Source: Hippophae tibetana (taxonomy: Eukaryota; Streptophyta; Magnoliopsida; Rosales; Elaeagnaceae). Taken from it: a stretch of 64,000 bases of DNA. Location of the stretch: assembly GCA_037013495.1 (NCBI GenBank), contig CM072811.1:41555452-41619451 (forward strand), read 5' to 3'. The notes under the pieces are model-generated. The model was not told the DNA's origin. It saw only the letters and a list, made by a program, of their open reading frames with translations, and ran no database searches. The position numbers and the translations under genes are program-made. This document shows positions 22,711 through 33,199 of the stretch, one piece after another (the first letter of the stretch is position 1; each line of letters begins with the position of its first letter).

Positions 22711-24087
22711 TGTTAATTAAAAAAATCAATTAACATCTATATGTGTGGTCGATAATTAATTTGGTTAATTAAATTAATTTTTTTTCTTCTAAGAGATTGA
22801 AAATGAACCATTTAAATGTCATCTTTGGTGGGGTTAGACAGTTTAAATTTTATTCAAGATATCCAAATTAAACCTAAAAATTTAATTATCTAAGTACTAA
22901 CTTTCAAGTTTTATAATCATTATTGAAAATATGTCGTCAATACATTTTTGAATAATAGTTATTATAAAAACTTTTGAAATAGAGCTTCAATCTAACTATG
23001 AGGCGATTGTACCAATAAATAAAAGAGCACTACTCTAAATCAGACTTGATAATTAAACCTTAAAATCTAATTTTCAGATTTCAGTTTGTAATGAAAAATA
23101 ATATATTTCTCTCTAACATCCTTAATTAAATTTTTTGAATAAAAATAAAATCAATTAATTTTATAAATTTTTTTACCTATTTAATATTTCGCAAGCATAA
23201 CAACATTATTATTATATCATGTTTACAAATAGTCAGTCATGTTAAATTTAATCACTCACAAATTAAATATAATATATAAGAATAAAACATAAAAAATAAT
23301 TATAAAAACTTACAGCACTTTGATGATAATTCTGTTGTTGAAAAATCTCTAAACGGATTTGTATTTCCGTTTATTGAATCAAAAGCTAGAAATTTACAAA
23401 AACATAGCTAGTTCTTATAAAAAAGAGAATAACTTTAAAACTAAAAAACTAATAAAGCTTTATATTGAGAGAAAGCTAGAGAAAGAAAGAGCTAAGAAAA
23501 TTATTTTTTGGTGTATAATTTACAGTAGGGAAGATGGGGTATTTATAGGTGAGGAAAAGGGTAAAAAGTGAGCAAAAATGATAAAGATGGATTAAAATGT
23601 GTAATGGAAGGACGTTGACACAAGTAATGGCTCACGTGCGAATTTGGCATGATACGACATGATTGGACGCAGATGCGTGCATGAATTCAGCATGATGAGG
23701 TGCGGTTGGGCAGTTTGTTCAACATGGTGTGCGTGTTTGAGCATGAAATACGACATGGTACATTGCGTCTATGCGCAAAATGCGGTGTGGTGGGGGTAGT
23801 TGGGCGCGGACCCACCCGCTACGAAGGGTAGTTTTGTCCATTTTTTCAATTTTTTTACTTTTCCAATTTTTTTATCAATATATTAGTGATTTATTTTCTC
23901 CAGTATTATTCTTCAAGTTTTTAATTTATTTTTGAAGAAACAATACCTAATAAATAGTAAAAATACCCATTATTCTGAAAAGATATTTTTTTATAAAAAT
24001 ATGATAAAATCATATAAATATAAATCTCTTTAATCAATTAAAGTACATTAAATCATGGTAATTTTAATGGTATTTAAGCATTCATCA
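22711..24087 (-). repeat. LTR-like 1.4 kb insert, probable solo LTR
   Basis: Read on the minus strand it begins TG (at 24087) and ends in AATTAACA (at 22711). It has a promoter-like CTATAAATACCCC near 23540 downstream of a GC-richer block (23600-23820) rich in GCATG/ACGTG words, followed by a pyrimidine-rich leader, all as in an LTR. No coding domain was recognised. The flanking 5-mers (TTCTT left, GTGTT right) do not match, so a simple insertion is not shown. Confidence 0.45.
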
Positions 24088-24088
24088 G

Positions 24089-24860
24089 TGTTCATTTACC
24101 TTCCTTGCTTTCCATTAGTAAGTCTAATTCACCGTGTCTCCTCATGGTGTCTTATATAAACCCAAAAACTTGAAAGAGGGTGTTAAATTTCTAGAATGAA
24201 AATGTAATATGTAGAAAGAAATTGATGCCTTGATAACAAATGAAACATAAGAATTGGTTTTGTTACCTATTGGTTTTTCTCCTATCTCTTATAAATGTGT
24301 CTTTCCCGTAAAATTTCATTCAGATGATGCATTATATAAATACAAAGCATGCTTTATGGCTAGAGGATTCTTGCAAGAGTTTTGTGTGGATTATCTAGAT
24401 ACATTTAGTCTAGTGGTCTAGACAACAACCTTTAGAGGTGTGCTATCTTTTGATGATAATGAAGGCTGGGGTATTAGGTAAGTTGATGTTAACCATGCAT
24501 TTTTACATGGGGAATTATTGGAGGATATATTTATGTATCAACCTCTTAGCTTTGAAGTTTCAAATAAAGGCCTAGTTTATAAACTGAAGAAAGCCTTGTT
24601 TGGCTTGAAACAAGCACTAAAAGCTTGGAATTCCAAGATGAGTTAGGTCGTTAGACTTCTCTATGTTCTTTCAGCATGTTAAGACATATACATTATTTGT
24701 GCTCGTGTGTGTGGATGATATCCTTATCACATGTTCCTCTATTTCTTATATTGACACATTTATTCATGATTTCAATTTGTAGTTTTCTTTAAAGGACTCA
24801 CATAAACTTCATTATTTTTTTAGAGTTGAGGTTGTTTATAGTGATGCATGTTTTTACCTG
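24089..24860 (+). pseudogene. copia B reverse transcriptase, second (duplicated) copy
   Basis: 24089-24440 repeats 19590-19604 plus 22290-22690 with moderate divergence. It then continues further into the enzyme: GWGIRQVDVNHAFLHGELLE, then VYKLKKALFGLKQALKAWN, and at about 24699 LVCVDDILITCSS, the catalytic YVDD box with Tyr changed to Cys. Stops and frame changes make it non-functional. Confidence 0.82.
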
Positions 24861-25533
24861 TTTCAAAGTGTAAGCCTTGTTGTACTCTGTATCTATGTGT
24901 TGGCTTCCCGTATATAAAACTTATTTTTTACTCAATATTCTATCTTTCTTTGTGTAAGATTGGTAATTGTAGATCAGTAAAGCACATATGAACATAGTTA
25001 GGTACACTTAGTATGCAAATATGTTTATACACACCACATGGTTACTTTTCATAGTGTGGATGTTAGGTTGAGTATTTTTGTCTCTTATGTTTTTGTTTCG
25101 TTTTGGATGCGGATATTTGTGAAAATTACTCAATATTTTTTAAAACAAAAAATGTGATTTTTTATTGCCTTGCCACCACCCATGCCATCACCCTTAGTGA
25201 GGTGGTAGGTAAGGTCCATGACAAGATTGCTTGAGATGTGGCTGATCGATTTTTACAAATACCCTCTACTTATCTCTTTTTTTTTAGACAAAGATTTTAG
25301 TATTAAAACTCTACCAAATTTTGCACTGAGAATTATATTTGTTTTTTAATTCATTTTAGAGAGCTTACATTTGAGTGTGGGTTATTTATTGAACTTAGTG
25401 ATCAAATCGTAGTCTGTGTGTGTATGTAGTTTGATTGTGTCTTCCATACACGATTTGAGATCTGTAGAGGATAGTGTATCCTTTGGTACCTTGTGATTGA
25501 GAGTGATCATTAAGATTTCTTGTTCCATATATA
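24861..25533. other. Probable copia B tail, unresolved
   Basis: Low-complexity plant sequence directly downstream of the reverse transcriptase remnant. I could not find RNase H motifs or a clear LTR end. Confidence 0.35.
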
Positions 25534-25543
25534 TATATACTAC

Positions 25544-26473
25544 GGGTATCCAATAACCGGCTAGAATTGAGTTAAACCGAAAAACTAGACCAGATCAGAC
25601 TGAACTGAATTGTTTTATAAATAGAACGGTCCGGTCTGGTTTGTATTATGCAAAACCGATTTTTAAACGATCCGTTCTAGTTTTAATAAATAATTAAAAA
25701 AAATTCTTTCCTTCGCATATATAAATGCTAAGATATTACACACTTTTAGTTTTCCTCCCATTTTTCTAATTATGCTCTCACTATCTTCTCCAAAACCTTA
25801 AGCTAAAACCAACCGTCACCTCCATCCCTCCACCACCAGCCAGGCGCCAAACAACCTTATCTCGCAGCGCCTCAGTTCGCCTTGCATCCAGTAATCCAAA
25901 GACAAAATAGGTCCAAGTCATATTCATAATGGTGTAGTATTATTTAGATCTATGTATGAAATATATTTTTATTTGTGTTCTTTATACAGATATTTGAAGT
26001 TGATTAAGATTCTAATCTATTTTATTTTGGTGAGTGATTTTGTTTTTCTGCTATTGAAGCTACGTTGATAGAATGTGGCTCTGATTTCTTTTTTATATTC
26101 TTATTTTTGTTTAGTATTAGTGTTTTGATATTTTTCTCTTTTGTTTTTAAATCTTTTAAATGTTGGATCTGTATTCTGAATATCGAATTGTTGAATTGTT
26201 TGATCATTTTTGTGTGATTTTCTTAATAACGGTCGCATGATTTCCGCCTCTGGTATTGTCTTCTTCTTCTTCTTTGCCTAATTTTTTATTCTATTTATGT
26301 ATTATTAACTATTAACCAAATCGGATCAAACCGAACAAAACCGTTCGGTCACAACATTTTGGATAATCAAACGGTCCGGTCTAGTCCGGTTTGAACAATA
26401 TGAACGATTCAGTTTGGTTAAAAAAAATTATTCAAAACCAAACTGGACCAGACCGGACCATGGACATGCCTAA
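25544..26473. mobile_element. hAT-like non-autonomous element with CCGGTCCGGT-type ends
   Basis: Left and right ends carry complementary sets of CGGTCCGGTCTGGTT and AACCAAACTGGACCAGACC. Outermost ends are CGGGTATCCAATAACCGG on the left and, reversed, TAGGCATGTCCATGG on the right. A direct repeat TATATACTAC flanks the element (25534-25543 and 26474-26483), and an 8 bp target duplication, the hAT size, fits inside it. No transposase recognised. Confidence 0.6.
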
Positions 26474-26804
26474 TATATACTACCAACATATCTTAGTATT
26501 ATAATAAGAACTACCCAAAATAACAAATATTTTCTTAGCATTACAATATCCTGAAATGAAAGTGGCTACCACAATATAGTTCTTATTTTGGGTAGATTTG
26601 AGCAAGGTACCAAAATAACTGAAATGAAAGTTTTACAATATAAAATGAAAGTTTTACAATATGAAAGATAACTTACATAAACTTAAGGAGATGTAAGAAG
26701 GTGATATGGTATCAAGGGAAATGAAAGATATTCAGAGAAAGAGATAATTGTATATAGAAATGATCTCAAGAGAAAAACTTGGATTCTGAAGGAAGAAGAG
26801 CTTT

Positions 26805-26815
26805 CTTTTATAGCC
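26805..26815 (-). promoter_or_regulatory. Candidate viral TATA box downstream of the polymerase remnant
   Basis: GGCTATAAAAG on the minus strand lies about 780 bp past the RNase H remnant. In circular pararetroviral genomes the pregenomic promoter follows the polymerase, so the position fits. Confidence 0.4.
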
Positions 26816-27589
26816 AAAGATTTTACTATTGAAGATGCGTGTACTGTATGTGAATAGTACCTTGTCCCTTACTTTTACTGTTTTTCAGATCTTAGTAGCC
26901 ACATATCAGTATTGTGGTATTTTTGAATGGGAAAACGGTCTATAAAAGAAACCTTTTCTAAATAATTTTTGAGTTGCTAAATAGGGATTCTGATAATTAA
27001 ATCCTTTTTCAACAATTGTAACAATCTTAGTTTGTTGTTTTTGAAAATACTTAGAAGTTCTTTTTGAAATAGACTTGGGAATAACTTCCCTTGTTCCCTT
27101 TTGGAGAAAATAAATAGAGGTTCTTACCCTTGTTTTTGGAATAGAAATTATTCCAGATGATTATTTTGAAATTATTTTTAATGGGAAAGTTGTTGCTTCC
27201 TTTTCTTTACCTTTGGAGGTTGGTGCACCTAATCCTGGAATGCTAGCATAAGTTTCTTGTAATGCTTCTAAATCCTATGATTCTTTGAGGTTTAATATTC
27301 ATTCTTGGACCCATTGATACAAAACTTCATCTAATGGGGATATTTCTGGTGATGAATCTTTCAGGGATTATTGGGAGGATGGTTCTAATTTTGCAGGTTT
27401 GGTTTGGGCCACTTGGGACCAGGTGATAATTGGTTTTGATGATAAAAGGGTGTGGAAGAGGTTACCTTTTCTCCTTTTCCTTTTTCTTTCTACTCATTCT
27501 CAAACATGTTTTGAAGAAACTCTTTTGTTAGAAAGTTTGGTAATAAATTGTTTTCTCTTATGATAAATTCAATATCAAAATCAAAAATA

Positions 27590-28100
27590 ATTAGTAATGC
27601 TTGCTATCTAGCAAAAATCTGTTTTGATGCAATACTTTGAACAACTTTTAATAAATTTTCTTTTGCAGATTTACAATCAATTCTTAGTAAAAAAATTTGA
27701 TTTAATAAATCAGATTGTATTTTTGAAATACAAAGTACTATTACTAATACTTCTTTTTTAACAGTGAAATAATTCATTTGACAATCATTACATTCATACT
27801 GTGCGAATGGAGCAATAAATGTCGTTTTGTATCTATGTTTTGGTTCAATCTGGATTTTCCAAAAATCTAACTTCATATCGAATTTTGAAAATATTGATGA
27901 AGAATGGTGTTTTTGAATAAGGTCCTTTTTATTTAGGAATAGTGTACCTAATCAATTTTATGGCCTTGTTAATGAGTTTGTAGTTGATAACCAATCTAGG
28001 TGTTCCTTTTTTGATCTCAATTGATTTGTTTACATAGAAAGCCACACAACTCCACCGCGATCTGAATGATGATATCAACTTCTTAGATAAGAGATCATTG
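27590..28100 (-). pseudogene. Pararetroviral reverse transcriptase/RNase H, internally deleted
   Basis: Near 28000-28060 the frame carries the caulimovirid RT motif PRLVINYK. In another frame at 27790-27876 comes the FWKIQI...FIAPF segment that precedes the palm. The text then jumps straight to RNase H-like residues (TVKKEVLVIVLCI, LLRIDCKSA, ASKQIFAR). The catalytic YxDD section of the palm is absent, so a deletion removed the active site. Frame changes separate the remaining parts. Confidence 0.75.
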
Positions 28101-28236
28101 ATCTATTTTCTGCAAAACTTTTCAAGGTAATCACCCATTTGAATAGGCCTTGCTTTTATAGGAATGTCTCTTTCATGAAACATTGGTCCATATGGTAAGT
28201 CTACCATATGTTCTTTTCTATCCCAGAAAGCAATGG

Positions 28237-28653
28237 TTAAGTTAGAACAAACCTATTTTTCGAAAAAGTTTTGTAGTTTAGAGATTTGATCCTAAATCTC
28301 TGGAATTTGGAGTTCTTTCTCAATAGTATTAGAATGAATTTTGGATTTGAGATAGAGAATGTCATTTTCTCTATACTTAATAAGAACATATAAATCTCCT
28401 TTTGATGGATGGAATTGGCTTTAATGATGTTAAGATTCCTAATTTTTGGTTCTTCAATGAAGTGAAAACTAAAGGTTTTCTCATCAATTTTGGAAAAAAT
28501 CTTATCATTCTTGACAAGATATGGGGTAATAATATTCACGAATGATGTTCCTAATATGACTGGATTGCCTATATCAAATATGATCACGAAAGGTGTTTTG
28601 ATGAGAAATGATTCATAAAGGATTGCAACTTCCATTTTGCCTATGATATGCAT
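28237..28653 (-). pseudogene. Pararetroviral aspartic-protease region remnant
   Basis: A 138-residue open frame between the coat and polymerase remnants. Residues such as IFDIGNPVILGTSFVN fit the region around a pepsin-like flap and the downstream ILG motif of viral and retroelement proteases. The catalytic DTGA motif was not found. Assignment rests mainly on position. Confidence 0.5.
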
Positions 28654-28887
28654 TTTTGATTTGTTAGCTAAGGAAAGTTGTTTTTCTCATCAATTTTGGA
28701 AAAAATCTTATCATTCTTGACAAGATATGGGGTAATAATATTCACGAACGATGTTCCTAATATGACTGGATTGCCTATATCAAATATGATCACGAAAGGT
28801 GTTTTGATGAGAAATGATTCATAAAGGATTGCAACTTCCATTTTGCCTATGATATGCAGTTTTGATTTGTTAGCTAAGGAAAGTTGT
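28476..28887. repeat. 206 bp tandem duplication inside the pararetrovirus
   Basis: 28476-28681 is repeated at 28682-28887 with only about two differences seen (for example GAATGATG against GAACGATG, GCATTTTTG against GCAGTTTTG). The copies abut directly. Confidence 0.93.
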
Positions 28888-29454
28888 TCGTCCGTTTGTT
28901 GATAAAATTGTTTGGGAATGATTGATGATTTAATACAATTGAGAGCAACGCCTATGTCAAATAAGTTTGTGGTATCAAGTTTTGAGTGATTAGGGAATAC
29001 AAGGGTAATATAAATCTTGTATTTCTTTGTGGTTATTTTCCTAAGAGTTTGAAGAACATTTTCTGGAATTTATTCGATGCTCTTAAGTTCTTAGGTGGTT
29101 GATTCAAGTTTGTCATCTAACTCAATTAATTTTGAGGTTTTAACTCCAGTTTTGTCAAGTAATTTAAACTTGAGATCGTGTTCTTTATGTTTTTCTTTAA
29201 GCTGGTGGAGTTATAGCTTAATAGTTTTAATTTCAATTTTTAAGTCTTCAATCTAACTTTTTGGTTTTATAGTTTTGCTCTTACGTTCCAAAATAGTAGT
29301 GAGGTCATAATAGCCTTTGCTAGTACTTGGGAAGTTCAGAATATTTTGGTAATGGTTGGGCTTTGGCTAGGGAACTAGTCAAGTGGTCCATATATAATTT
29401 TGTAATACCAGGGTCGTTTAACTTAAGGATTTTAGTTTGAAGTTGTTCATATTC

Positions 29455-30250
29455 TTACTTATTTAATACATTAATAATTTTGTTATTAGTATCGAAGTCA
29501 ATAGGTGCTAAGTTTTCTTCCTGGGGATTTGAATCTTTTGAGTCTTCTGACCAAGGTTTAGACTCAGATGATGATGATTCATCTACCATTAAGGCAAAGG
29601 TTTTGATTAAAGTGTCTTCTTCAAGGTTTAATTTATGAAGTTTTTTAGACAACTTGTAATAATTTGAAGTATGGTATTTCTTACCACATTTATAACATTT
29701 AAACTCCTTATGAAAATTTCTATTATAAGGTTTTTTAGAAAAAAATATTCTTTTTTCAAAGAATGATTTTTTGGGTTTTGAAAATGTCTTATAAATTTTA
29801 TGGGTTTTCTTATAAGGTTTTGTAATAGTTTTACTGAAGTTTCCACCGCAAGTTTGGTCAATAGAGAAGCTGTTATCAAACTGTTTGTGTTGGAAAGAAG
29901 ATCAATATTTTTATCTTTTAAATGGGATGATCCCCTATAAAATGATGTGATAATGTGAAGAGTAATGTGAAGACTACATTTTGAAATATAGTTCCATATT
30001 GATCAAGTATGGGTTCCCCACACTCGCTAGTCAATATCACATTGAAGATATCTGATTGTTGTTGTCTTGAAAGATACTGATCCCACCATCCTTTTAGTTG
30101 GCCTGAGAAGCCAACTATTAATAATTCGACAACTGTTTTATCAGTTGTACCAATTTGTGTTTTATAAGAATTTAACATCATTTTCATCTGATGCAAGACA
30201 TGTAATATCTCTTGCTCTCTCATTCCATCTATGTTCCAAACATAAATAAA
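29455..30250 (-). pseudogene. Pararetroviral coat/nucleocapsid region remnant
   Basis: A frame near 30100 includes LKGWWDQYL, typical of the gag/coat region of these plant pararetroviruses. Downstream, near 29672-29702, a CCHC-like knuckle begins CYKCGKKYH but has Tyr where the last Cys belongs. An acidic, Ser-rich segment (DESSSSESKPWSED) follows at 29455-29652. Several frames are involved. Confidence 0.65.
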
Positions 30251-31541
30251 CGATGCATTATATTTTGGCTTGGTAACCTAGCTAGTCTGGGTACCTATGA
30301 TGTATGGGTACCTATCTGGACTAGGTTCTTGCCATTTTAGCTTTTGAATTTGAGGAATTGGTTCAAAAAGGGTTTCTTGGGAACTATCATCATTAGAAGT
30401 AATAGGTCCTAGTTTACTAAGAATACAAAGATCCTGTGTTGGGTTTTTGGTTGGAATTTAAGTTAGTGGAGACTCAGGTACAACTAGATCTGGTTTTGTG
30501 TTTGAAGCTTAGTCTTCTAATTGGAACTTAAAGGCATAATTCCATTTTTGAATTTTTTTCAAACATAGATGATATTTCTTCCTAGGCTAGTTTGGAAACC
30601 TGGAGGGGTTTGAAGATAGGGTTTTGAACCTTGTTTTCTATGGTTTAGTAGGAGGTAGAAAGAAGATCATTCTTTTGATTCTTCTCTATCCTAGTAAGCT
30701 ATTTACCTAAAATGCTTAGGCTTATATTGGTAAATTTATTTTGGGTAACTATGTTTTTGATTTAATTTGCTTGGTTCTCCTGAGGGTTTTTAAGAGGGAA
30801 GGCTTCTACCTTACTATCCGCATAAGGAAAGGTAATAGGTCTCAACGGAGGGTGTTCATCCTCAATTGAGCCATCTAGGGTTTCCCAAATAGGTGTTTTC
30901 TTTTTGGTGTTGACTATGTTAATTGAATTAACTGGTTCAACTAGTGATATGTCCCTATATTCATCAAATAATAACCTATCGAAATCCTCTAATATGATCT
31001 CTTGGGTATTAATTTCTGAAAAAGTAATTGTTATGATTTCTGGAACTATAACTATAGGTTTAGGTACTATGGTTATAGGTTCTATGATAATGTTGACTAG
31101 TTTAGGGTCAACTATGGTTTGAACTATAGGTGTAACTATAGGCTCAATGTTTATGGAGTCTTCTATGTTAATTGGTTTAGGGTTATCTATAGAGACTAGT
31201 GATGTTTCAACTATGCTAACTTTTTTTGGGTTAACTCTAGTGATAGTTTTTATGAGTATACAAGTAATATATGGTTTAATTTTGAATGGGAAAGGATATC
31301 CTTTGTTTTCTAAATAGGTTTTGAGCCATTCAAAAATAATGTATTTTGTTGGAGTTCCTTAACATACCATTTTTATAAAGCTACTGGCTTTAGCACTCTC
31401 CGAGTATATTTTAAAAAACCATTTTTTAATCTTTTTGTTGTAGGGAGCATCTATATCTAGACGTAGGATTTCTATGTCTAATTTTTTTGGCTATATTGTT
31501 AATACATTTAATTCATTGGTCCTAGATTGTATAGTCGGGAC
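30251..31541 (-). pseudogene. Pararetroviral linker/coat N-terminal region, heavily stopped
   Basis: Between the movement and coat remnants the minus strand shows short readable patches only (for example around 30800-30900, IWETLDGSIEDEHPPLRP) separated by many stops. I infer decayed viral polyprotein from position and continuity. Confidence 0.4.
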
Positions 31542-32640
31542 TTAGGACAGAGTTGGTGATAAAGGGGGAGATAAGTGAGGTGAATCGTTCATCTCAAAAG
31601 TTTTTTCAACATTGTAGAATGGTCTTGGTACTGGTGTACTAAAGTCTACTACTTTGAGTTTTGCCCTAAGGATATCTGAGGTAGATGACCTAGGTTTGGG
31701 TTTGAGTGGTAAATCCACAGATGAGAAGTCATAGATACTTGCTAAAATGATAGAAGAGTACCTCAAACTGGTAGATCTATCAAAACTAAGTTTGACACTA
31801 CCATCTTTATATGATATAATTTCCCTAAGTTCTTTATTTTATACAGGTTCTTTGGGGTAATAGGTTTCAGATTTTGGTTGGGTTACTCCTTCTAATAACC
31901 ATTTATCTATAAATACTAATTGGTTCCAAGTAATAGGTTTGAGAATTGCAATGTTAGACCTAGATAGATCTGTTTGTAAGAGAATAGTTTCTCCCCTTTT
32001 GGATTGTTGGATCTGTTTGGTATCCTAAGCAGACATCATAGCTTTGTAATGAATCCTATAAATTAAGGCTACCAGAATTGCTCCTGGTAATATCCTAGAG
32101 TTATAGGTTTGGATTTGTAATGTAAGTTACTTTAATATATGTGGGTCACTTAAGGAAACTAAGAAATTAGGAAAATAATCGAAGAATACGGGTCCTAATC
32201 CTAGGCTCGTTTCAACTGTTCCTAATAAAGATTCTTTGAAATCTATAAGTCTACGTCCCTAAGAACAACTAGAATTGTTGATGATAAACCATCTCTGGTT
32301 AAAGGTCTTAGTCTAACTTGAACAAATCCGATATGAACATATTTGAAACCTTTTTCAAAATGTTTTTGTAATAATTCTTTTGAAAATAATTGAATAGTTT
32401 CAAAAGGTGAAGAAATTTGGATGTTTCTTTCCTCAGTTTTGAAAATATTTATCATTTTTGTTTTGTAAATTTGATCTCTGTTAACCTTTGGGATCTTCTA
32501 GTGATCAATTGATTTTGAAAAATTTTCAATAGTGAGTTCATCACTATTGATGATATCTTTATTCTTTGAAGAAGAAGATGATGATTTTGATCATGCATGA
32601 GAAGATACAAGATAGTTTAAATTTGACATATTTAAAACAA
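31542..32640 (-). pseudogene. Pararetroviral movement protein remnant
   Basis: An N-terminal Ser-rich stretch begins near 32630. The open frame at 32243-32455 contains HIGFVQVRLRPLTRDGL, matching the conserved core of Caulimoviridae movement proteins (30K superfamily), which line plasmodesmata to let virus pass between cells. Downstream frames continue to 31542 with stops, including a segment near 31540-31766 rich in Ser and Pro (SPPLSPTLS). Stops and frame changes are frequent, so it is dead. Confidence 0.7.
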
Positions 32641-33158
32641 AACAAAATGTTTGTAAAAATATGGCGATAAACTAATTATCAATATAATATTTTTAAATGT
32701 TAAACAAGAATCTTTATCTTTAAAATTACTAGCTACTATTAACTATCAAGATACATGTATTACATACATGAGATTAAGTCAAGGAAATATGCTAAGCTAT
32801 CATACATGAAACATTTAACATACATTTCTTGTTCTATCTTTTCATATAATATTTATGACTTTATTTAGCTTATATTAAAATAGGTTGTTTACTAATTAGA
32901 TGTCATATTTTTCCTAGAATAAAGAAGATTTAGTTCATACTAAAAATTAAATTCAACATAAACGAATTCACCATAATTTTTCTAAAAAGAATTGAAAGGA
33001 AAATGAATGCTTCCCTAATTTGCTTCAGTGCACGTTGTCCAGCTTTCTCTTCTATTTTTCTCTGATTTTCTTATGTTTTTTTGTTCTTCGTTTCTAGCAC
33101 CTCAGTGCCGCCCTTTTTTTTTGCTTCGGCTCTCCTTTTTCCTTTTCTTCAGCACCTC

Positions 33159-33174
33159 CCTTTTATATATAGAG
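33159..33174 (-). promoter_or_regulatory. Candidate TATA box upstream of the pararetroviral reading frames
   Basis: CTCTATATATAAAAGG on the minus strand lies about 520 bp upstream of the first viral frame, followed by a purine-rich leader. It could be the viral promoter of this copy or an unrelated match. Confidence 0.35.
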
Positions 33175-33199
33175 TCCAAAACCGCATGTAAATCACGGT

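Larger units (their letters stand above)
26800..32640 (-). mobile_element. Endogenous pararetrovirus (Caulimoviridae, florendovirus/petuvirus-like), degraded
   Basis: Reading the minus strand from 32640 downward, decayed frames occur in the order movement protein, coat/zinc-knuckle region, protease, reverse transcriptase, RNase H, then a promoter-like TATA. That order and the presence of a movement protein separate it from Ty3-gypsy elements, and no LTRs were seen. Stops, frame changes, a large deletion in the polymerase and a 206 bp duplication break it throughout, so no product could be made. The genus is a judgement from remembered motif resemblance only. Confidence 0.75.

Noticed and set aside
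26705..26716. TGGTATCAAGG as a primer binding site
   Set aside because: It is on the opposite strand to the viral frames and no LTR ends beside it; an 8-base match can be chance.
30904..31122. 72-residue Met/Thr/Ser-rich plus-strand frame
   Set aside because: Antisense shadow of repetitive viral polyprotein sequence (ACTATAGGT repeats).
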